A stretch of 64,000 nucleotides of DNA from Erwinia sp. OLFS4 (lineage in GTDB: Bacteria > Pseudomonadota > Gammaproteobacteria > Enterobacterales > Enterobacteriaceae): NCBI RefSeq assembly GCF_002752165.1, contig NZ_MOMB01000049.1, forward strand, positions 97,619-161,618, read 5' to 3'. The position numbers and the translations under genes were made by a program. The notes under the pieces were generated by a model. The model ran no database searches. It worked only from the letters and a program-made list of their open reading frames with translations, and was not told the DNA's origin. Below, one piece after another: positions 10,374-21,043 of the stretch (position 1 is the first letter of the stretch; each line of letters starts with the position of its first letter).

Positions 10374-10512
10374 CTGCAGTCGCCTGACGGATCACGGGGC
10401 GCTGTATGCGCTTTAGCGTCTCTCAGCAGTTTTTGCTGTTGATTGGCCATGTCGCCGTAGAGTGACACTTATCGCCTTGATTTATTTATGAATAGAGGAC
10501 GCGCGTACAGGC

Positions 10513-10530
10513 TGTCTCCGCGTGGCGACA
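10513..10530 (+). promoter_or_regulatory. GlrR-type activator site upstream of glmZ
   Basis: The sequence TGTC-N10-GACA (10513-10516 and 10527-10530) exactly fits the known binding motif of the response regulator GlrR (QseF), which activates sigma-54 promoters of glmY, and of glmZ in some enterobacteria. It is about 135 bases upstream of the glmZ start, a normal distance for a sigma-54 enhancer. An AT-rich stretch with an IHF-like sequence (around 10596-10608) lies between site and promoter. Only one exact copy was found. Confidence 0.65.
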
Positions 10531-10636
10531 GCCGGGCAGACAGACGCCGCTCGTTCCGGCATCGTTTTACGCGATTGCTCTGAAAAAGATTTTTAAAAAC
10601 AATATTTTGTTTTTTTATCTGGCGCTTTTATCTGTC

Positions 10637-10652
10637 TGGCACAGTAAATGCA
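10637..10652 (+). promoter_or_regulatory. Sigma-54 (-24/-12) promoter of glmZ
   Basis: TGGCAC (from 10637) and ATGCA (to 10652) place the GG at 10638-10639 and the GC at 10650-10651, exactly 12 bases apart as sigma-54 requires. This predicts transcription from about 10662-10664, which is where sequence similarity to GlmZ begins. Enterobacterial glmZ is known to carry overlapping sigma-70 and sigma-54 promoters; I did not see a convincing sigma-70 -10 element. Confidence 0.75.
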
Positions 10653-10663
10653 TTACAGGAGGG

Positions 10664-10857
10664 GTAGATGCTCATTCCGTTTGTTATGCTCGCTTCGGCT
10701 TCATAAAACCTGGGAATGATGCAGAGCCATTTACGGTACTTGTTGTCCACCCGTCAGCCATTATTACTGGCAGATGACCGGACATTACGTTGAGTCATGT
10801 ACCCCCTGTTATCTTAACGACCCGATTTTACGCCTGCCTTATGGCAGGCGTTTTTTT
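10664..10857 (+). ncRNA. glmZ: GlmZ small RNA
   Basis: Hfq-dependent small RNA known to activate glmS translation and so raise glucosamine-6-phosphate synthesis, feeding UDP-GlcNAc for peptidoglycan, LPS and ECA. The 5' end GTAGATGCTCATTCC, the middle GAATGATGCAGAGCC and TTTACGGT, the ACGTTGAGT segment and the final hairpin resemble E. coli GlmZ closely. The terminator is ACGCCTGCC/GGCAGGCGT with a seven-T tail (10851-10857). The length is about 194 bases, slightly shorter than the 207 of E. coli. The position next to hemY is conserved; aslA, its other neighbour in E. coli, is absent. Confidence 0.92.
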
Positions 10858-10897
10858 GCCTGATGCCGGATAACCGCGTCGTCGGCTGTGTGACGTA

Positions 10898-12088
10898 TCA
10901 GGGATCGTTTTTTAATGTTAACAGTAGTCCATCACGCCGCATTTGCGCTGCTTCCTGAGGCTTATGAAGCCTGTCGAGGGTATCCGCCAGCCAGGCATAG
11001 TCATAGGCATCGGGGCGCTGTTTCAGCGCTTCACGAAACGCCTCGCTTGCCTGTTGCCAGTCTCCGTGTTGCATCAGCAGCTGGCCCAAGGTACTCCATA
11101 GCAGCGGGGTAGCGCCATGCTGTTTTATCTGCTGACGCAGGGTTTTTTCCAGCCGCTCAGTCTCACCGTTTTTTAGCTTCGGCATCAGCAGGATCAGCCG
11201 TTCGTCATACTGGCGTTTTAGCCCATCAAGCACGATTTCTTCGGCGGCCTGATGATCATTACAGGCAATAAGATGTTCGGCGACCGCCACCTGTAACGTC
11301 ATATCCTGACGGGTTTTTCGGCGCTGATTTTGCCACCATTGCTTGAGTCCTTCGCTGCCGTTATCAGCCATGGCCTGATTTATCAACCCGAGCCAGGCCT
11401 GCTTTTGCAGCGCGTCAAGCTGAGTGTCATCCGCCAGATTATTTTTCTCCAGCGCGGGTAAAATATCCAGCAGAGAGGCCCAGGCGCCGGTACGGATGTA
11501 GGCTTGTTCTGCCAGACGTAACACTTCGGGATGCCGCGGCGCCACTTCAAGCAGTTTATCAACACCATGGCGGGCTGCGTGATCCTCATTACGTGACAGC
11601 TGAATACGTACCCGGGTTATTTCTACCGGTAACCGATCGTTTTCCGCCAGCTCAGCGGCCCGTTCCAGATGCTGATTCGCCCGGATTTCATCTCCTCGCT
11701 GTTGTGCGGCTTCTGCTGCCAGTAAATAATTGACCACCGGCTGTTCTGCATGGTCGGCATGGCTGGACATCAGCTTTTCAACCTGCTTGTAGTCACCTTC
11801 TGCCAGCTTCATCAGCGCAATTTGCGTCTGCTTTTTTGCCCGGCTTCGCTTGCGGCCTTTAAACCAACCGTGGGTACGGTTGCCGGTTTTGAACAGGCGG
11901 CGTAGCAGCCATTCAACCAGCAGAATCACCACCAGTGAAATGAGGAGTATGATGACAAGACCGGTGACGCTGGTTTCAATATTCCAGCTGTCGGTCTGGA
12001 TCAGTACATAGCCCTGATGACCGGCCAGCATCGGACCAAGAATAATGCCGGCCAGCAGTAACAGAAAAAGCAAAAGTACTTTCAGCAT
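10898..12088 (-). CDS. hemY: HemY, TPR membrane protein of the hem operon
   Basis: Inner-membrane protein of the enterobacterial hemCDXY operon. Despite the name it is not the protoporphyrinogen oxidase HemY of Bacillus; its role in haem synthesis is not settled. The 396 residues start with two close membrane helices (LLLFLLLLAGIILGPMLAG and SVTGLVIILLISLVVILLVEWLL), then a basic stretch, then a long cytoplasmic region of TPR-like helices (GDWQQASEAFREALKQRPDAYDYAWLADTL near the C terminus). It begins two bases after the hemX stop, so the two are co-transcribed and probably coupled. Confidence 0.93.
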   Translation of the reverse strand: MLKVLLLFLLLLAGIILGPMLAGHQGYVLIQTDSWNIETSVTGLVIILLISLVVILLVEWLLRRLFKTGNRTHGWFKGRKRSRAKKQTQIALMKLAEGDYKQVEKLMSSHADHAEQPVVNYLLAAEAAQQRGDEIRANQHLERAAELAENDRLPVEITRVRIQLSRNEDHAARHGVDKLLEVAPRHPEVLRLAEQAYIRTGAWASLLDILPALEKNNLADDTQLDALQKQAWLGLINQAMADNGSEGLKQWWQNQRRKTRQDMTLQVAVAEHLIACNDHQAAEEIVLDGLKRQYDERLILLMPKLKNGETERLEKTLRQQIKQHGATPLLWSTLGQLLMQHGDWQQASEAFREALKQRPDAYDYAWLADTLDRLHKPQEAAQMRRDGLLLTLKNDP

Positions 12089-12090
12089 CC

Positions 12091-13227
12091 TTATTCTCCC
12101 TGCTGTGGTTGGGGCGCCTGAGGGTTGGCAGCAGCAGGCTGGGCTAACAGGTTGCGTACCCGGGTTTCCATAAGCTTATCCATTAACCGCTGGCTCTGCA
12201 GCGACACGGGGAGATCCACAGAGATATTTTCCTGACTCAGTTCGTCGAGCTGTGCCAGAAAGGCTTTTACCGCCGGGTTTTTAACGTCATACCACGCGCG
12301 TATCCAGGCAGAAACGGTATCCAGCGACTGTTTGTATATTTCATCCTGATGGCGAGGTACCGCCTGGGCGGCAATCAGCAGGCGCGAACGGATATTTTCG
12401 CGCAGGTAAATTTGCTGGTCAGGAGCCAGTAATGGCTGGGCCGTATTGTCACGCCGACGAATGGTAATAAAGTTATCCATAAAGGTATGCCAGCTTTTCA
12501 CCAGGTTCTGGCGCCACTGATGCAGCGATGAGGAAAGCTCGTTACTGTCCGCATCCATGGGGGCTTCATTATCATTGTTGTCCGCTAGCGGCAGATTATC
12601 GATGTTATTGGATAGCTGATTCAGTTTCAGAATGATGCCATCGTAGTCAACCTGGCTGATTGCCGACAGCGTGCTGATATCCTGGGTAAGGGCGCGTCGT
12701 ACCTCTATTGTGCTGGGATCGTTCATGTCAGCCAGAGTTTCATCTGCGCTTTTTAGCAGAGCGCCGGCGGTGGTGACATCCTGATCGCTCCACAGTTTAC
12801 GTCCCGCCAGTTTCACCAGATAATCGGCCTGTGAAATCATCCAGGTGCGGACATCACTTCCGGTAATGCTGGTTACTTTCTGACGTAACTCATCCAGTTC
12901 TTTCGCGCTGGCAGCCTGCTGCTGATGCAGATTTTGTAACGTGCCGTCGGTGCGGGTAAGCTGCCCGGTTAATGTCTGTTTTTCGCTTTGCGCTTGCTGT
13001 TGCAGGCTATTGAGTTGGTCACGCAGTGCCTGGTTTTCTTTTGCCTGCTGTTGGGCCAGCTGACGTTGGTAGAGGTAAAGCCCGCCACTTAGCGCCAGTG
13101 CGATGACGATTGCCAGCGCCCCCAGCGCCGTACCTTTAGCGGTTTTTTCTTTACCTGCTGCTGATGGCGCCTCTGCCGACGACGCTGTTTCATCAACGAT
13201 GGCGGAGTGTTGTTTTTGTTCCGTCAT
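12091..13227 (-). CDS. hemX: HemX, membrane-anchored coiled-coil protein
   Basis: Protein of the hemCDXY operon, once annotated as uroporphyrinogen-III C-methyltransferase; the family has no methyltransferase motifs and its function is not established. The 378 residues comprise an acidic/Ala-rich cytoplasmic N terminus, one membrane helix ([20 protein letters not shown], about residues 34-53), then a Gln-rich coiled coil to about residue 120, and a helical periplasmic domain ([34 protein letters not shown]). The C terminus is Gln/Pro-rich. It is 23 bases downstream of hemD. Confidence 0.93.
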   Translation of the reverse strand: MTEQKQHSAIVDETASSAEAPSAAGKEKTAKGTALGALAIVIALALSGGLYLYQRQLAQQQAKENQALRDQLNSLQQQAQSEKQTLTGQLTRTDGTLQNLHQQQAASAKELDELRQKVTSITGSDVRTWMISQADYLVKLAGRKLWSDQDVTTAGALLKSADETLADMNDPSTIEVRRALTQDISTLSAISQVDYDGIILKLNQLSNNIDNLPLADNNDNEAPMDADSNELSSSLHQWRQNLVKSWHTFMDNFITIRRRDNTAQPLLAPDQQIYLRENIRSRLLIAAQAVPRHQDEIYKQSLDTVSAWIRAWYDVKNPAVKAFLAQLDELSQENISVDLPVSLQSQRLMDKLMETRVRNLLAQPAAANPQAPQPQQGE

Positions 13228-13250
13228 TGTAGCTTATCCCATTGTAAAGT

Positions 13251-13991
13251 TTATTGTAGCGCCCGCAATAACGCGTCGTTATCGGCACCCTCGGCTACTG
13301 TAATGTCGCGCCAGCCTGATTCCCTGGCCAGAGTAGCCAAACGTGCACTGATGACAATCAGCCGGCAGTGCAGCAGCCATTCCTCGCGATCGACTTCAGG
13401 AAATAGCTGATAAAGCTGTTGCAGCATATCGCCACTGGTGACCACCAGCGTCGCGATGTTACGTTCGCGCCAGCGTTTTCCTTCAACGGCGCCATCATAA
13501 TGTTTGGCGCAGCGTTGATAACATTCGACTAATTTTACCGTTGCTCCGCGTTCAGTCAGCGTGGTGGCCAGTAATTCGCGGCCACCATTCCCGCGCAGAA
13601 TCAGCGCTTGTTTACCGGCAACGTTCTGTAATGCCGGGAGTTGAATTAAGATTTCACTGGTCTCGCGTTCTTCAGGCCAGACAACAGGGCGTGCGCAGAC
13701 GCTGTGCAATGCCAGTGCCGTCCGGCGCCCTATTGCATAATAGTCTACCGTTGCCGGCCAGCGAACCTTTGTTTTATCTAACGCGGGCTGCGCATAACTG
13801 ACAGCATGCTGAGACAGCGCAAAAAGTAAATCACCGGCCTGCAAACCGGCGATAAGATGGGGTAATGCAGCCAGATCGTGGCCAGGGGTAAACTCAATCA
13901 GCGGCAGCGCCCAGGCGGCTCTGCCAGTGGCGCGCAAGCGGGTAACCAGTTCGTCACCGGCGGGTGAAGGTCGGGTTACCAGGATCGTCAT
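13251..13991 (-). CDS. hemD: HemD, uroporphyrinogen-III synthase
   Basis: Cyclises hydroxymethylbilane to uroporphyrinogen III with inversion of ring D, right after HemC. The 246 residues equal the family length. Visible are [34 protein letters not shown] at the N terminus, [31 protein letters not shown] and [16 protein letters not shown], matching the two-domain HemD fold. The family has low overall conservation, so operon context helps. Its ATG overlaps the hemC stop by four bases. Confidence 0.95.
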   Translation of the reverse strand: MTILVTRPSPAGDELVTRLRATGRAAWALPLIEFTPGHDLAALPHLIAGLQAGDLLFALSQHAVSYAQPALDKTKVRWPATVDYYAIGRRTALALHSVCARPVVWPEERETSEILIQLPALQNVAGKQALILRGNGGRELLATTLTERGATVKLVECYQRCAKHYDGAVEGKRWRERNIATLVVTSGDMLQQLYQLFPEVDREEWLLHCRLIVISARLATLARESGWRDITVAEGADNDALLRALQ

Positions 13992-14929
13992 AATGGTTTA
14001 CTCTGCTGATAAACATCCGCGAGGATGCCACGCGCACCTTGCTCAAGTAATTCGTCGGCCAGTGAAATACCCATTTGCTCAGCCCGATCGCGCGGGCCGC
14101 GGCGTTCACCGCGAATCATTTTGCGACCGTCTGGTGAACCCACCAGCGCCCGTAACCACAGCTGGTCACCCTGCAACACGGCATAGCTGCCAATCGGAAC
14201 CTGACAGCCTCCCTCCAGCCGGATATTCATTGCGCGTTCAGCGCGCACCCGGACATCAGTTTCATCATGGTTTAGCACCCCGATCAGCTGTCGGGTTCTG
14301 TCATCATCAAGCCGGCATTCAATGCCAACGGCACCCTGTCCGACTGCAGGCAGGGAGATTTCCGCCGGGATAATCTGGCGAATGCGCGATGCCAGGCCGA
14401 GGCGTTTCAGGCCGGCTACTGCCAGAATAATCGCATCGTATTCGCCATTATCAAGTTTGCTTAAGCGGGTACCGACATTGCCACGTAATGAGCGGATAAT
14501 CAGATCCGGGCGGCGGGCGCTAATCTGACACTGACGGCGTAAACTGGACGTGCCGACAATGGCTCCGGCAGGCAGTGCATCAAGATTTTCATAGCGTGTT
14601 GAAACGAATGCATCGTGCGGATCGTCGCGTTCGCAGACCGCCACCAGCCCCAGCCCCTGAGGAAATGCCACCGGCACATCTTTCATTGAGTGAACCGCGA
14701 TATCGGCACGCTGCTCAAGCAGAGCCAGCTCAAGCTCTTTAACAAATAATCCCTTTCCTCCGACCTTTGATAAGGGGGAATCAAGCAGAATATCGCCGCG
14801 AGTTACCATTGGCACCAGTTCGACCTGTAAGCCAGAATGGAGCGACATCAGCTGCTGCTGAACATAATGTGCCTGCCAGAGTGCAAGAGGGCTTTGTCTT
14901 GTAGCAATTCTTAAAATTTTGTCTAACAT
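13988..14929 (-). CDS. hemC: HemC, porphobilinogen deaminase
   Basis: Condenses four porphobilinogens into hydroxymethylbilane in the cytoplasm. The 313 residues start [20 protein letters not shown]. Seen in order: [36 protein letters not shown] (catalytic Asp region is nearby), [42 protein letters not shown], and the dipyrromethane-cofactor cysteine in [12 protein letters not shown]. First gene of hemCDXY, divergent from cyaA with about 300 bases between them, the same arrangement as in E. coli. Confidence 0.98.
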   Translation of the reverse strand: MLDKILRIATRQSPLALWQAHYVQQQLMSLHSGLQVELVPMVTRGDILLDSPLSKVGGKGLFVKELELALLEQRADIAVHSMKDVPVAFPQGLGLVAVCERDDPHDAFVSTRYENLDALPAGAIVGTSSLRRQCQISARRPDLIIRSLRGNVGTRLSKLDNGEYDAIILAVAGLKRLGLASRIRQIIPAEISLPAVGQGAVGIECRLDDDRTRQLIGVLNHDETDVRVRAERAMNIRLEGGCQVPIGSYAVLQGDQLWLRALVGSPDGRKMIRGERRGPRDRAEQMGISLADELLEQGARGILADVYQQSKPL

Positions 14930-15097
14930 GCTTGTAACCGTTTTGATCGTTCACTGATTATCCTAACATCGATACAGGAAGGCTGTCAGTTTCCTGCACT
15001 CTGCGAAGACCGAACGATGAGGGTATTGTTGGAGAACAATAGTCGATCTGCAATAAAACGGTAAATCCATGCTAGACTATTAGCTAGTTCAACTTTC

Positions 15098-15133
15098 TTT
15101 ACGGTCAACCTGTCAGGTGTTAGATTGATCACG
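15098..15133 (+). promoter_or_regulatory. cyaA P2-like promoter with overlapping CRP site
   Basis: The -35 TTTACG (15098-15103) and -10 TAGATT (15121-15126) have a 17-base spacer. A CRP-type site TGTTA-N6-TCACG (15118-15133) covers the -10, so bound cAMP-CRP should block RNA polymerase. The E. coli cyaA P2 promoter has the same arrangement and is autorepressed by CRP. The site matches the right half-site well and the left one less well. Confidence 0.7.
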
Positions 15134-15227
15134 TTTCCAGCAATAGTCCATCCATCTTTTTTTAAAATTTAAGTGATGGATCCCGGAAACACCGTTTTTA
15201 AGCACTGGGAAAATCAGGCGAAACGTC

Positions 15228-17780
15228 TTGTACCTCTATATAGAGACATTGAAACAGAGACTGGATGCCATAAATCAGCTGCGCGTTGACCGCGCGTTGG
15301 CTGCGATGGGACCTGCTTTCCGGCAGGTGTATAGTCTGCTGCCAATCTTACTACATCATCATCATCCGCAACTGCCGGGGTATCTCGACGGGAATGTTCC
15401 CCATGGCATCAGCTTTTTTGCGCCGGATGAAAACCAGCGGGCCTGGCTGGAAAGGCTGGGCAGCGCGCTGCCATCGGTTGAAGGGCCGGGAGAAATGCCG
15501 ATTACCGGTGTGTACACCATGGGCAGCACGTCTTCCGTCGGTCAGAACATTACCTCCGATCTCGACATCTGGGTTTGCCATCAGTCATGGCTCGATAACG
15601 AAGAGCGCCTTTGTTTGCAGAAAAAATGCCATTTATTACAGAAATGGTGTGTGTCGCTGGGGGTGGAAGTCAGCTTTTTTCTGATTGATGAAAACCGTTT
15701 CCGGCATAACGAAAGTGGCAGCCTGGGCGGCGAAGATTGTGGTTCAACACAGCACATTTTGTTACTTGATGAGTTCTACCGTACCGCCGTGCGCCTTGCC
15801 GGTAAACGTATTCTGTGGAATATGGTGCCGGGAGAAGAAGAAGAGCATTACGACGACTATGTGATGTCACTGTATGCCCAGGGGGTGCTGACGCCTAACG
15901 AGTGGCTTGACCTCGGCGGATTAGGTACGTTGTCGGCGGAAGAGTACTTTGGTGCCAGCCTGTGGCAGCTGTATAAAAGCATCGATTCTCCCTATAAAGC
16001 CGTATTGAAAACGCTGCTGCTGGAAGCCTATTCGTGGGAATATCCCCATAGCCGCTTACTGGCGATGGATATTAAACAGCGTTTGCATGACGGCGAGATT
16101 GTCTCTTTTGGTCTTGATCCTTATTGCATGATGCTGGAGCGGGTCACCCGCTATCTCACCAGTATCGATGATCACGCCCGGCTTGATTTAGTGCGCCGTT
16201 GTTTTTATTTAAAAGTCTGCGAGCGTCTGTCAGTTGAAGAGGAAAAAGCCGGCTGGCGGCGTGAAATTTTGAGCCAGTTGGTGAAGGAGTGGGGTTGGGA
16301 TGACGCCCGTCTCACCATGCTTGATAGCCGCCCGGCCTGGAAGATAGCCCGGGTACGCGAAGCGCATAATGAGCTGCTGGATGCGATGATGCAAAGTTAT
16401 CGTAACCTGATTCGCTTTGCGCGTCGTAATAACCTGAGCGTGAGCGCCAGCCCTCAGGATATTGGCGTGTTGACTCGTAAACTGTATGCGGCATTTGAAG
16501 CGCTACCGGGCAAGGTAACGCTGCTTAATCCGCAGATTTCTCCCGATCTTTCTGAAACTAATCTGACTTTTATTCACGTGCCGGATGGCCGTGCCAACCG
16601 GGCGGGCTGGTATCTGTATAACCAATCGCCGGATATGGCATCAATTATCAGTCATCAGCCGCTGGAATATAACCGCTATCTTAATAAGTTAGTGGCCTGG
16701 GCCTGGTTTAACGGCTTGCTGACTGAAAAAACCCGGTTGCATGTTAAAGGTAACGGTGTGTGTGATCTGGCGAAGCTGCAGGAAATGGTAGACGATGTTG
16801 CGCGTCATTTTCCGCTTCGCCTGCCCGCCCCGACCCCTCGCGCACTTTATAGCCCCTGTGAAATCCGTCATTTAGCTATTATCGTTAATCTGGAATACGA
16901 CCCGACGGCGGCTTTTCGTAATCAGGTGGTGCATTTTGATTTCCGTAAGCTGGACGTGTTTAGTTTTGGTCAGCAGCAACAATGTCTGATTGGCAGTATC
17001 GACCTTCTCTATCGCAACTCATGGAATGAAGTGCGTACCCTGCATTTTAACGGCGAGCAGTCGATGATTGAGGCGCTGAAAACCATTCTGGGTAAAATGC
17101 ATCAGGACGCCTCGCCGCCGGATGCGGTGGAGGTTTTCTGTTACAGTCAGCATTTGCGTGGACTGGTTCGCACCCGTGTCCAGCAGCTGGTTTCTGAATG
17201 CATTGAGCTGAGGTTATCCAGCACGCGCCATGAGCCGGGGCGATTTAAAGCGGTGCGGGTTGCCGGCCAGACGTGGGGCTTATTCTTTGAACGGATGAGC
17301 GTTTCGGTGCAGAAGCTGGAAAACGCCGTGGAATTTTATGGGGCGATTTCTAATAACAAGCTGCACGGCCTGTCAATTAAAGTCGAAGCCAATCATACGC
17401 CGTTGCCAACGGTGGTGAACGGCTATGCCAGCGAAGGGATTATTCAGTTCTTTTTTGAAGATACCAGCGACGAGCAGGGTTTCAATATCTATATTCTCGA
17501 TGAAACTAATCGCGTCGAGGTTTATCACCACTGTGAAGGAAGTAAGGAAGAACTGGTACGTGATGTCAGCCGTTTTTACTCATCATCCCACGATCGCTTC
17601 ACGTTTGGTTCCAGTTTCATCAATTTTAACCTGCCGCAGTTCTACCAGATAGTGCAGGTAGAAGGCCGGGCACAGGTCATTCCCTTCAGAAGCCAAGCAC
17701 TGGCTGAGCTGCACACCGTTGATTTACCGGCAAACAATCCGGAGCAGGGCCTGCAGGCACCGCGTTACCAGCTACATTAA
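15228..17780 (+). CDS. cyaA: CyaA, class I adenylate cyclase
   Basis: Makes cAMP from ATP; activity is raised by phosphorylated EIIA-Glc when glucose is absent. The start is TTG at 15228 ([20 protein letters not shown]), the same weak UUG start known for E. coli cyaA. The 850 residues are close to the usual 848. The N-terminal catalytic half contains [12 protein letters not shown] and [13 protein letters not shown] (metal-binding aspartates) and [20 protein letters not shown]. The C-terminal half is the glucose-responsive regulatory region. It is transcribed divergently from hemC behind a CRP-covered promoter. The C terminus (after about residue 825) differs from E. coli, as is common. Confidence 0.98.
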   Translation: MYLYIETLKQRLDAINQLRVDRALAAMGPAFRQVYSLLPILLHHHHPQLPGYLDGNVPHGISFFAPDENQRAWLERLGSALPSVEGPGEMPITGVYTMGSTSSVGQNITSDLDIWVCHQSWLDNEERLCLQKKCHLLQKWCVSLGVEVSFFLIDENRFRHNESGSLGGEDCGSTQHILLLDEFYRTAVRLAGKRILWNMVPGEEEEHYDDYVMSLYAQGVLTPNEWLDLGGLGTLSAEEYFGASLWQLYKSIDSPYKAVLKTLLLEAYSWEYPHSRLLAMDIKQRLHDGEIVSFGLDPYCMMLERVTRYLTSIDDHARLDLVRRCFYLKVCERLSVEEEKAGWRREILSQLVKEWGWDDARLTMLDSRPAWKIARVREAHNELLDAMMQSYRNLIRFARRNNLSVSASPQDIGVLTRKLYAAFEALPGKVTLLNPQISPDLSETNLTFIHVPDGRANRAGWYLYNQSPDMASIISHQPLEYNRYLNKLVAWAWFNGLLTEKTRLHVKGNGVCDLAKLQEMVDDVARHFPLRLPAPTPRALYSPCEIRHLAIIVNLEYDPTAAFRNQVVHFDFRKLDVFSFGQQQQCLIGSIDLLYRNSWNEVRTLHFNGEQSMIEALKTILGKMHQDASPPDAVEVFCYSQHLRGLVRTRVQQLVSECIELRLSSTRHEPGRFKAVRVAGQTWGLFFERMSVSVQKLENAVEFYGAISNNKLHGLSIKVEANHTPLPTVVNGYASEGIIQFFFEDTSDEQGFNIYILDETNRVEVYHHCEGSKEELVRDVSRFYSSSHDRFTFGSSFINFNLPQFYQIVQVEGRAQVIPFRSQALAELHTVDLPANNPEQGLQAPRYQLH

Positions 17781-17881
17781 CCTGTCGGACCCGGAATGTC
17801 CGGTGCGGCAGTGCGGCCATCAGGCAATGGTTGCGGGTGCAGATGACCGCCAGCGCCGCCTTTCTGTGGGTGAAACCGGAA

Positions 17882-18211
17882 CTAGCCGGTTGCGCGAAGC
17901 TGAATCCTGTCACCTGACTGCGTGCTGCAAGCCTGTGAAAGCATCTGCCAGAATTCGCCACCGCTGCGGTTGCAAATCCACTTTTCCCCTTTTAGATCAT
18001 AGTGATAACCACCGGAGCGGCTAGCCAGCCAGATCTGATGCAGGGGTTCCTGTTTGTTGATAATGATTTTGCTGCCGTTAGCAAAGCTAAGCGTCATGAC
18101 GCCGGCGTGAATCTGATAGTCGATATCGGCATCGCCCTGATAGTGGTCGAGCTGTTCTTCAACACTGAGCATCAGGTTTTCCGCCAGCTGGTGAAATTCG
18201 CTGTCATTCAT
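17882..18211 (-). CDS. cyaY: CyaY, frataxin homologue
   Basis: Iron-binding regulator of Fe-S cluster assembly that interacts with IscS in the cytoplasm. ATG 18211 gives [21 protein letters not shown] and 109 residues, close to the 106 of E. coli; an upstream in-frame extension (MRLITT) is unlikely. The acidic first helix ([16 protein letters not shown]) and the strand [26 protein letters not shown] followed by [18 protein letters not shown] are frataxin hallmarks. It converges with cyaA, as in E. coli. Confidence 0.95.
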   Translation of the reverse strand: MNDSEFHQLAENLMLSVEEQLDHYQGDADIDYQIHAGVMTLSFANGSKIIINKQEPLHQIWLASRSGGYHYDLKGEKWICNRSGGEFWQMLSQACSTQSGDRIQLRATG

Positions 18212-18386
18212 GGTGGTAATCAGCCTCATTTTTTTCTTAGTATATCATGCAGGCGTACTTTGCCCAAGGGCGCAGGCGTCTTGCGACGATGATTAGCCCG
18301 ATGGCAGATTACCTTTAACTATTGCTTTTCAACGTTCAGCTGCGATGATAGATAACCAGTATGGATTAACCACGAGCAGGATCTGC

Positions 18387-18584
18387 ATGAAGACGACAAT
18401 GTGCCGGGTGGCAATGGCGGCGGCGCTGTTTAGCCTGGCGGGCTGTGGATTAAAAGGCCCGCTTTATTTTCCAGCGGAAAAACAGCCAGTACAACCCCAG
18501 CAACCGGCGGCAAAAAATGCTGCAGCGCAACGTAGTGCCGGTACCACCACCGGCGGCGGGGTGGATAACAAGGCCAGCCAGTAA
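18387..18584 (+). CDS. lptM: LptM (YifL), small LPS-transport lipoprotein
   Basis: Small outer-membrane lipoprotein known in E. coli to help LptD fold and oxidise. ATG 18387 follows GAGCAGG at a proper distance. The 65-residue product has a lipoprotein signal peptide with lipobox LAGC, so the mature N terminus is [10 protein letters not shown], the conserved LptM motif, followed by a Gln/Ala-rich, disordered tail. It is 28 bases upstream of dapF, its usual partner. Confidence 0.93.
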   Translation: MKTTMCRVAMAAALFSLAGCGLKGPLYFPAEKQPVQPQQPAAKNAAAQRSAGTTTGGGVDNKASQ

Positions 18585-18612
18585 TCCGGTCCCGGACCGG
18601 CGGAGCAGGAAC

Positions 18613-19437
18613 ATGCAGTTTTCGAAAATGCACGGCCTCGGCAATGATTTTATGGTTGTTGACGCTGTTACTCAGAACGTCTATTTTTCGCCGGAGCTGA
18701 TACGCCGTCTGGCCGATCGCCATTGTGGGGTCGGTTTTGATCAATTACTGATCGTCGAGCCCCCTTACGATCCTGAACTGGATTTCCACTACCGTATTTT
18801 TAATGCCGATGGTAGTGAAGTTGCGCAATGCGGTAATGGTGCCCGCTGCTTTGCCCGTTTTGTTCGCCTTAAGGGGCTGACTAATAAGAACGATATTCGC
18901 GTGAGCACGCAGACTGGTCGCATGGTGCTGAGCGTCACGGAAAACGAACTGGTAAAGGTTAATATGGGGGAACCCAATTTTGACCCGCAGCAGATACCCT
19001 TTCGTGCCAACAAAGCGGAAAACCTTTATCTGATGCGGGTTGCTGAGCAAACCATCATGGCTGGTGCGGTGTCGATGGGTAATCCCCATTGCGTCATTCA
19101 GGTTGACAGTGTCAGGTCGGCGCAGGTTGAAACCCTGGGGCCGCTGCTGGAAAGTCATGAACGTTTCCCCGAGCGGGTAAACGTTGGTTTTATGGAAATT
19201 GTTAATCGCGAGTTTATCCGTTTGCGGGTGTATGAGCGAGGAGCAGGTGAAACTCAGGCCTGCGGTAGCGGTGCTTGCGCCGCTGTAGCCGTGGGTATCC
19301 AGCAGACGCTGCTGGCTGAGAAAGTACGTGTCGATTTGCCAGGTGGGACGCTGCATATTGCCTGGAAAGGGCCCGGGCAACCGCTCTATATGACCGGGCC
19401 AGCCACTCACGTTTATGACGGATTTATTCATCTATGA
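18613..19437 (+). CDS. dapF: DapF, diaminopimelate epimerase
   Basis: Converts LL- to meso-diaminopimelate for lysine and peptidoglycan synthesis. ATG 18613 gives [20 protein letters not shown] and 274 residues, the E. coli length; the frame continues upstream through lptM but without support. The two catalytic cysteines lie in [13 protein letters not shown] and [27 protein letters not shown] and the [10 protein letters not shown] segment are also conserved. It overlaps yigA by four bases, starting a dapF-yigA-xerC-yigB operon as in E. coli. Confidence 0.98.
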   Translation: MQFSKMHGLGNDFMVVDAVTQNVYFSPELIRRLADRHCGVGFDQLLIVEPPYDPELDFHYRIFNADGSEVAQCGNGARCFARFVRLKGLTNKNDIRVSTQTGRMVLSVTENELVKVNMGEPNFDPQQIPFRANKAENLYLMRVAEQTIMAGAVSMGNPHCVIQVDSVRSAQVETLGPLLESHERFPERVNVGFMEIVNREFIRLRVYERGAGETQACGSGACAAVAVGIQQTLLAEKVRVDLPGGTLHIAWKGPGQPLYMTGPATHVYDGFIHL

Positions 19438-20138
19438 AAAACCCCGGAGAACAGACAGCCAGCGAATTTCAGCCGGACGATCAGGCTGTAAGCGACTATC
19501 TGCTACGCCACCCGGACTTCTTTATTCGCAATGCGCGTCAGGCCGAACAGATGGTTGTGCCTCATCCGATTAGAGGAACCGTCTCCCTGGTTGAATGGCA
19601 GCTTTCCCGCCAGCGTAAGCACATTGCTGAACTGGAAGAAGAGATCACGCTGTTAATGGAACAGGCACATGCTAACCAGCAGCTGTTCGATCGACTGCTG
19701 GCGTTACAACGTCGCCTGGCTTCGGCGCCCAGCCTGCAGGAAATGCTCAACCGGCTGCATCGCTGGGCGCGGGATTTAGGCCTGGCAGGCGCGAATATTC
19801 GTTTGTTCAGCGATCGCTGGCGTCTGGGGGCCCCTTCTGATTTTACCCAGCTGGCGTTGTCGCCACAGGCGTTCGAACCGGTACGTATTCAGCGTTTTGG
19901 CAAGCAACAACATTATCTGGGTAGCCTGAATGGCCCGGAGTTGTTGCAGTTACTGCCGCAGGCAAAAGCTATCGGCTCGGTGGCGATGTCGCTAATGGGG
20001 GAACAGGGTGAACTCGGTGTGCTGATTTTCAGCAGCCGTGATGCACAACACTACCAGACCGGCATGGGGACGGTATTACTGCAGCATCTGAGCGCAATGA
20101 TGCCTGATTTGTTATTGCGTTGGGTTGAACAGGTATGA
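19434..20138 (+). CDS. yigA: YigA, DUF484 (GAF-like) protein
   Basis: Member of the DUF484 family, linked to GAF domains; no function is established. The 234 residues start [30 protein letters not shown], then [28 protein letters not shown], a coiled-coil segment, followed by a GAF-like domain with LFSDRWRLG and [23 protein letters not shown]. The gene is overlapped on both sides (dapF and xerC by four bases each), so its expression is tied to theirs. Its constant place next to xerC suggests some link to chromosome processing, but that is only inference. Confidence 0.93.
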   Translation: MKNPGEQTASEFQPDDQAVSDYLLRHPDFFIRNARQAEQMVVPHPIRGTVSLVEWQLSRQRKHIAELEEEITLLMEQAHANQQLFDRLLALQRRLASAPSLQEMLNRLHRWARDLGLAGANIRLFSDRWRLGAPSDFTQLALSPQAFEPVRIQRFGKQQHYLGSLNGPELLQLLPQAKAIGSVAMSLMGEQGELGVLIFSSRDAQHYQTGMGTVLLQHLSAMMPDLLLRWVEQV

Positions 20139-21043
20139 ATAGCGCTTCGACGTTGCTGCCGGCCGTCGAAAACTTTCTGCGTTATCTTAAGGTCGAACGC
20201 CAGTTAAGCCCGCTGACGCAGCAAAACTACCGTCGTCAGCTGCTGGCTATCATCACGCTTGCCAGCGAAATGGGCGTGACGCAGTGGCCACAGCTGGATG
20301 CTGCACGCGTGCGGGCACTGGCTGCCCGCAGCCGACGCCAGGGGTTGCAGGCGTCGAGCCTGGCGCTGCGCTTATCGGCACTGCGTAGTTTCCTCGACTG
20401 GCTGGTGCGACAGGGCGAGCTGAAAGCCAATCCGGCAAAAAGCGTCACCACGCCTGGAACGGCACGCCATCTGCCAAAAAATATGGATGTTGATGAAGTT
20501 AATCAGTTACTTAATATCGATTTGAACGATCCACTTTCGGTCCGCGACCGGACGATGCTGGAAGTCATGTATGGGGCAGGACTTCGTCTCTCAGAACTGA
20601 TTGGTATCGATACCGGCCATCTTGATCTGGCCATGGGTGCAGTCTGGGTGATGGGTAAAGGCAGCAAAGAACGCCGTCTGCCGGTTGGCGCAACGGCGGT
20701 CAGCTGGCTTAAACGCTGGCTGGAAATGCGTGAACTGCTGGCACCGGAGGATAACGCGCTGTTTTTGTCGAAAAACGGCAGCCGGCTTTCTGCACGCAGC
20801 GTACAGAAGCGTTTTGCGCAATGGGGAGTCAGGCAGGGAGTCAGTAGCCATATTCATCCGCATAAACTGCGCCATTCTTTTGCCACCCATATGCTGGAAT
20901 CAAGTGGTGATTTGCGTGCGGTTCAGGAGTTACTGGGCCACGCTAATCTGACCACTACCCAAATCTATACGCATTTAGACTTTCAGCACCTGGCGGCGGT
21001 TTACGATGCAGCCCATCCGAGGGCAAAACGAGGAAAATCCTGA
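20135..21043 (+). CDS. xerC: XerC, site-specific tyrosine recombinase
   Basis: Resolves chromosome dimers at dif with XerD, driven by FtsK, and also acts on plasmid sites. The 302 residues begin with a SAM-like core-binding domain ([26 protein letters not shown]). The catalytic domain holds the first arginine in [10 protein letters not shown], the lysine in [10 protein letters not shown], the [12 protein letters not shown] box, the [16 protein letters not shown] box, and the nucleophilic tyrosine of IYTHLD. All six catalytic positions are present. It overlaps yigA by four bases and yigB by one. Confidence 0.98.
   Translation: MNSASTLLPAVENFLRYLKVERQLSPLTQQNYRRQLLAIITLASEMGVTQWPQLDAARVRALAARSRRQGLQASSLALRLSALRSFLDWLVRQGELKANPAKSVTTPGTARHLPKNMDVDEVNQLLNIDLNDPLSVRDRTMLEVMYGAGLRLSELIGIDTGHLDLAMGAVWVMGKGSKERRLPVGATAVSWLKRWLEMRELLAPEDNALFLSKNGSRLSARSVQKRFAQWGVRQGVSSHIHPHKLRHSFATHMLESSGDLRAVQELLGHANLTTTQIYTHLDFQHLAAVYDAAHPRAKRGKS

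Noticed and set aside
18745..19431. 228-residue open frame on the minus strand opposite dapF
   Set aside because: It mirrors the dapF codons, has no family motifs or ribosome site, and dapF is unmistakable on the other strand.
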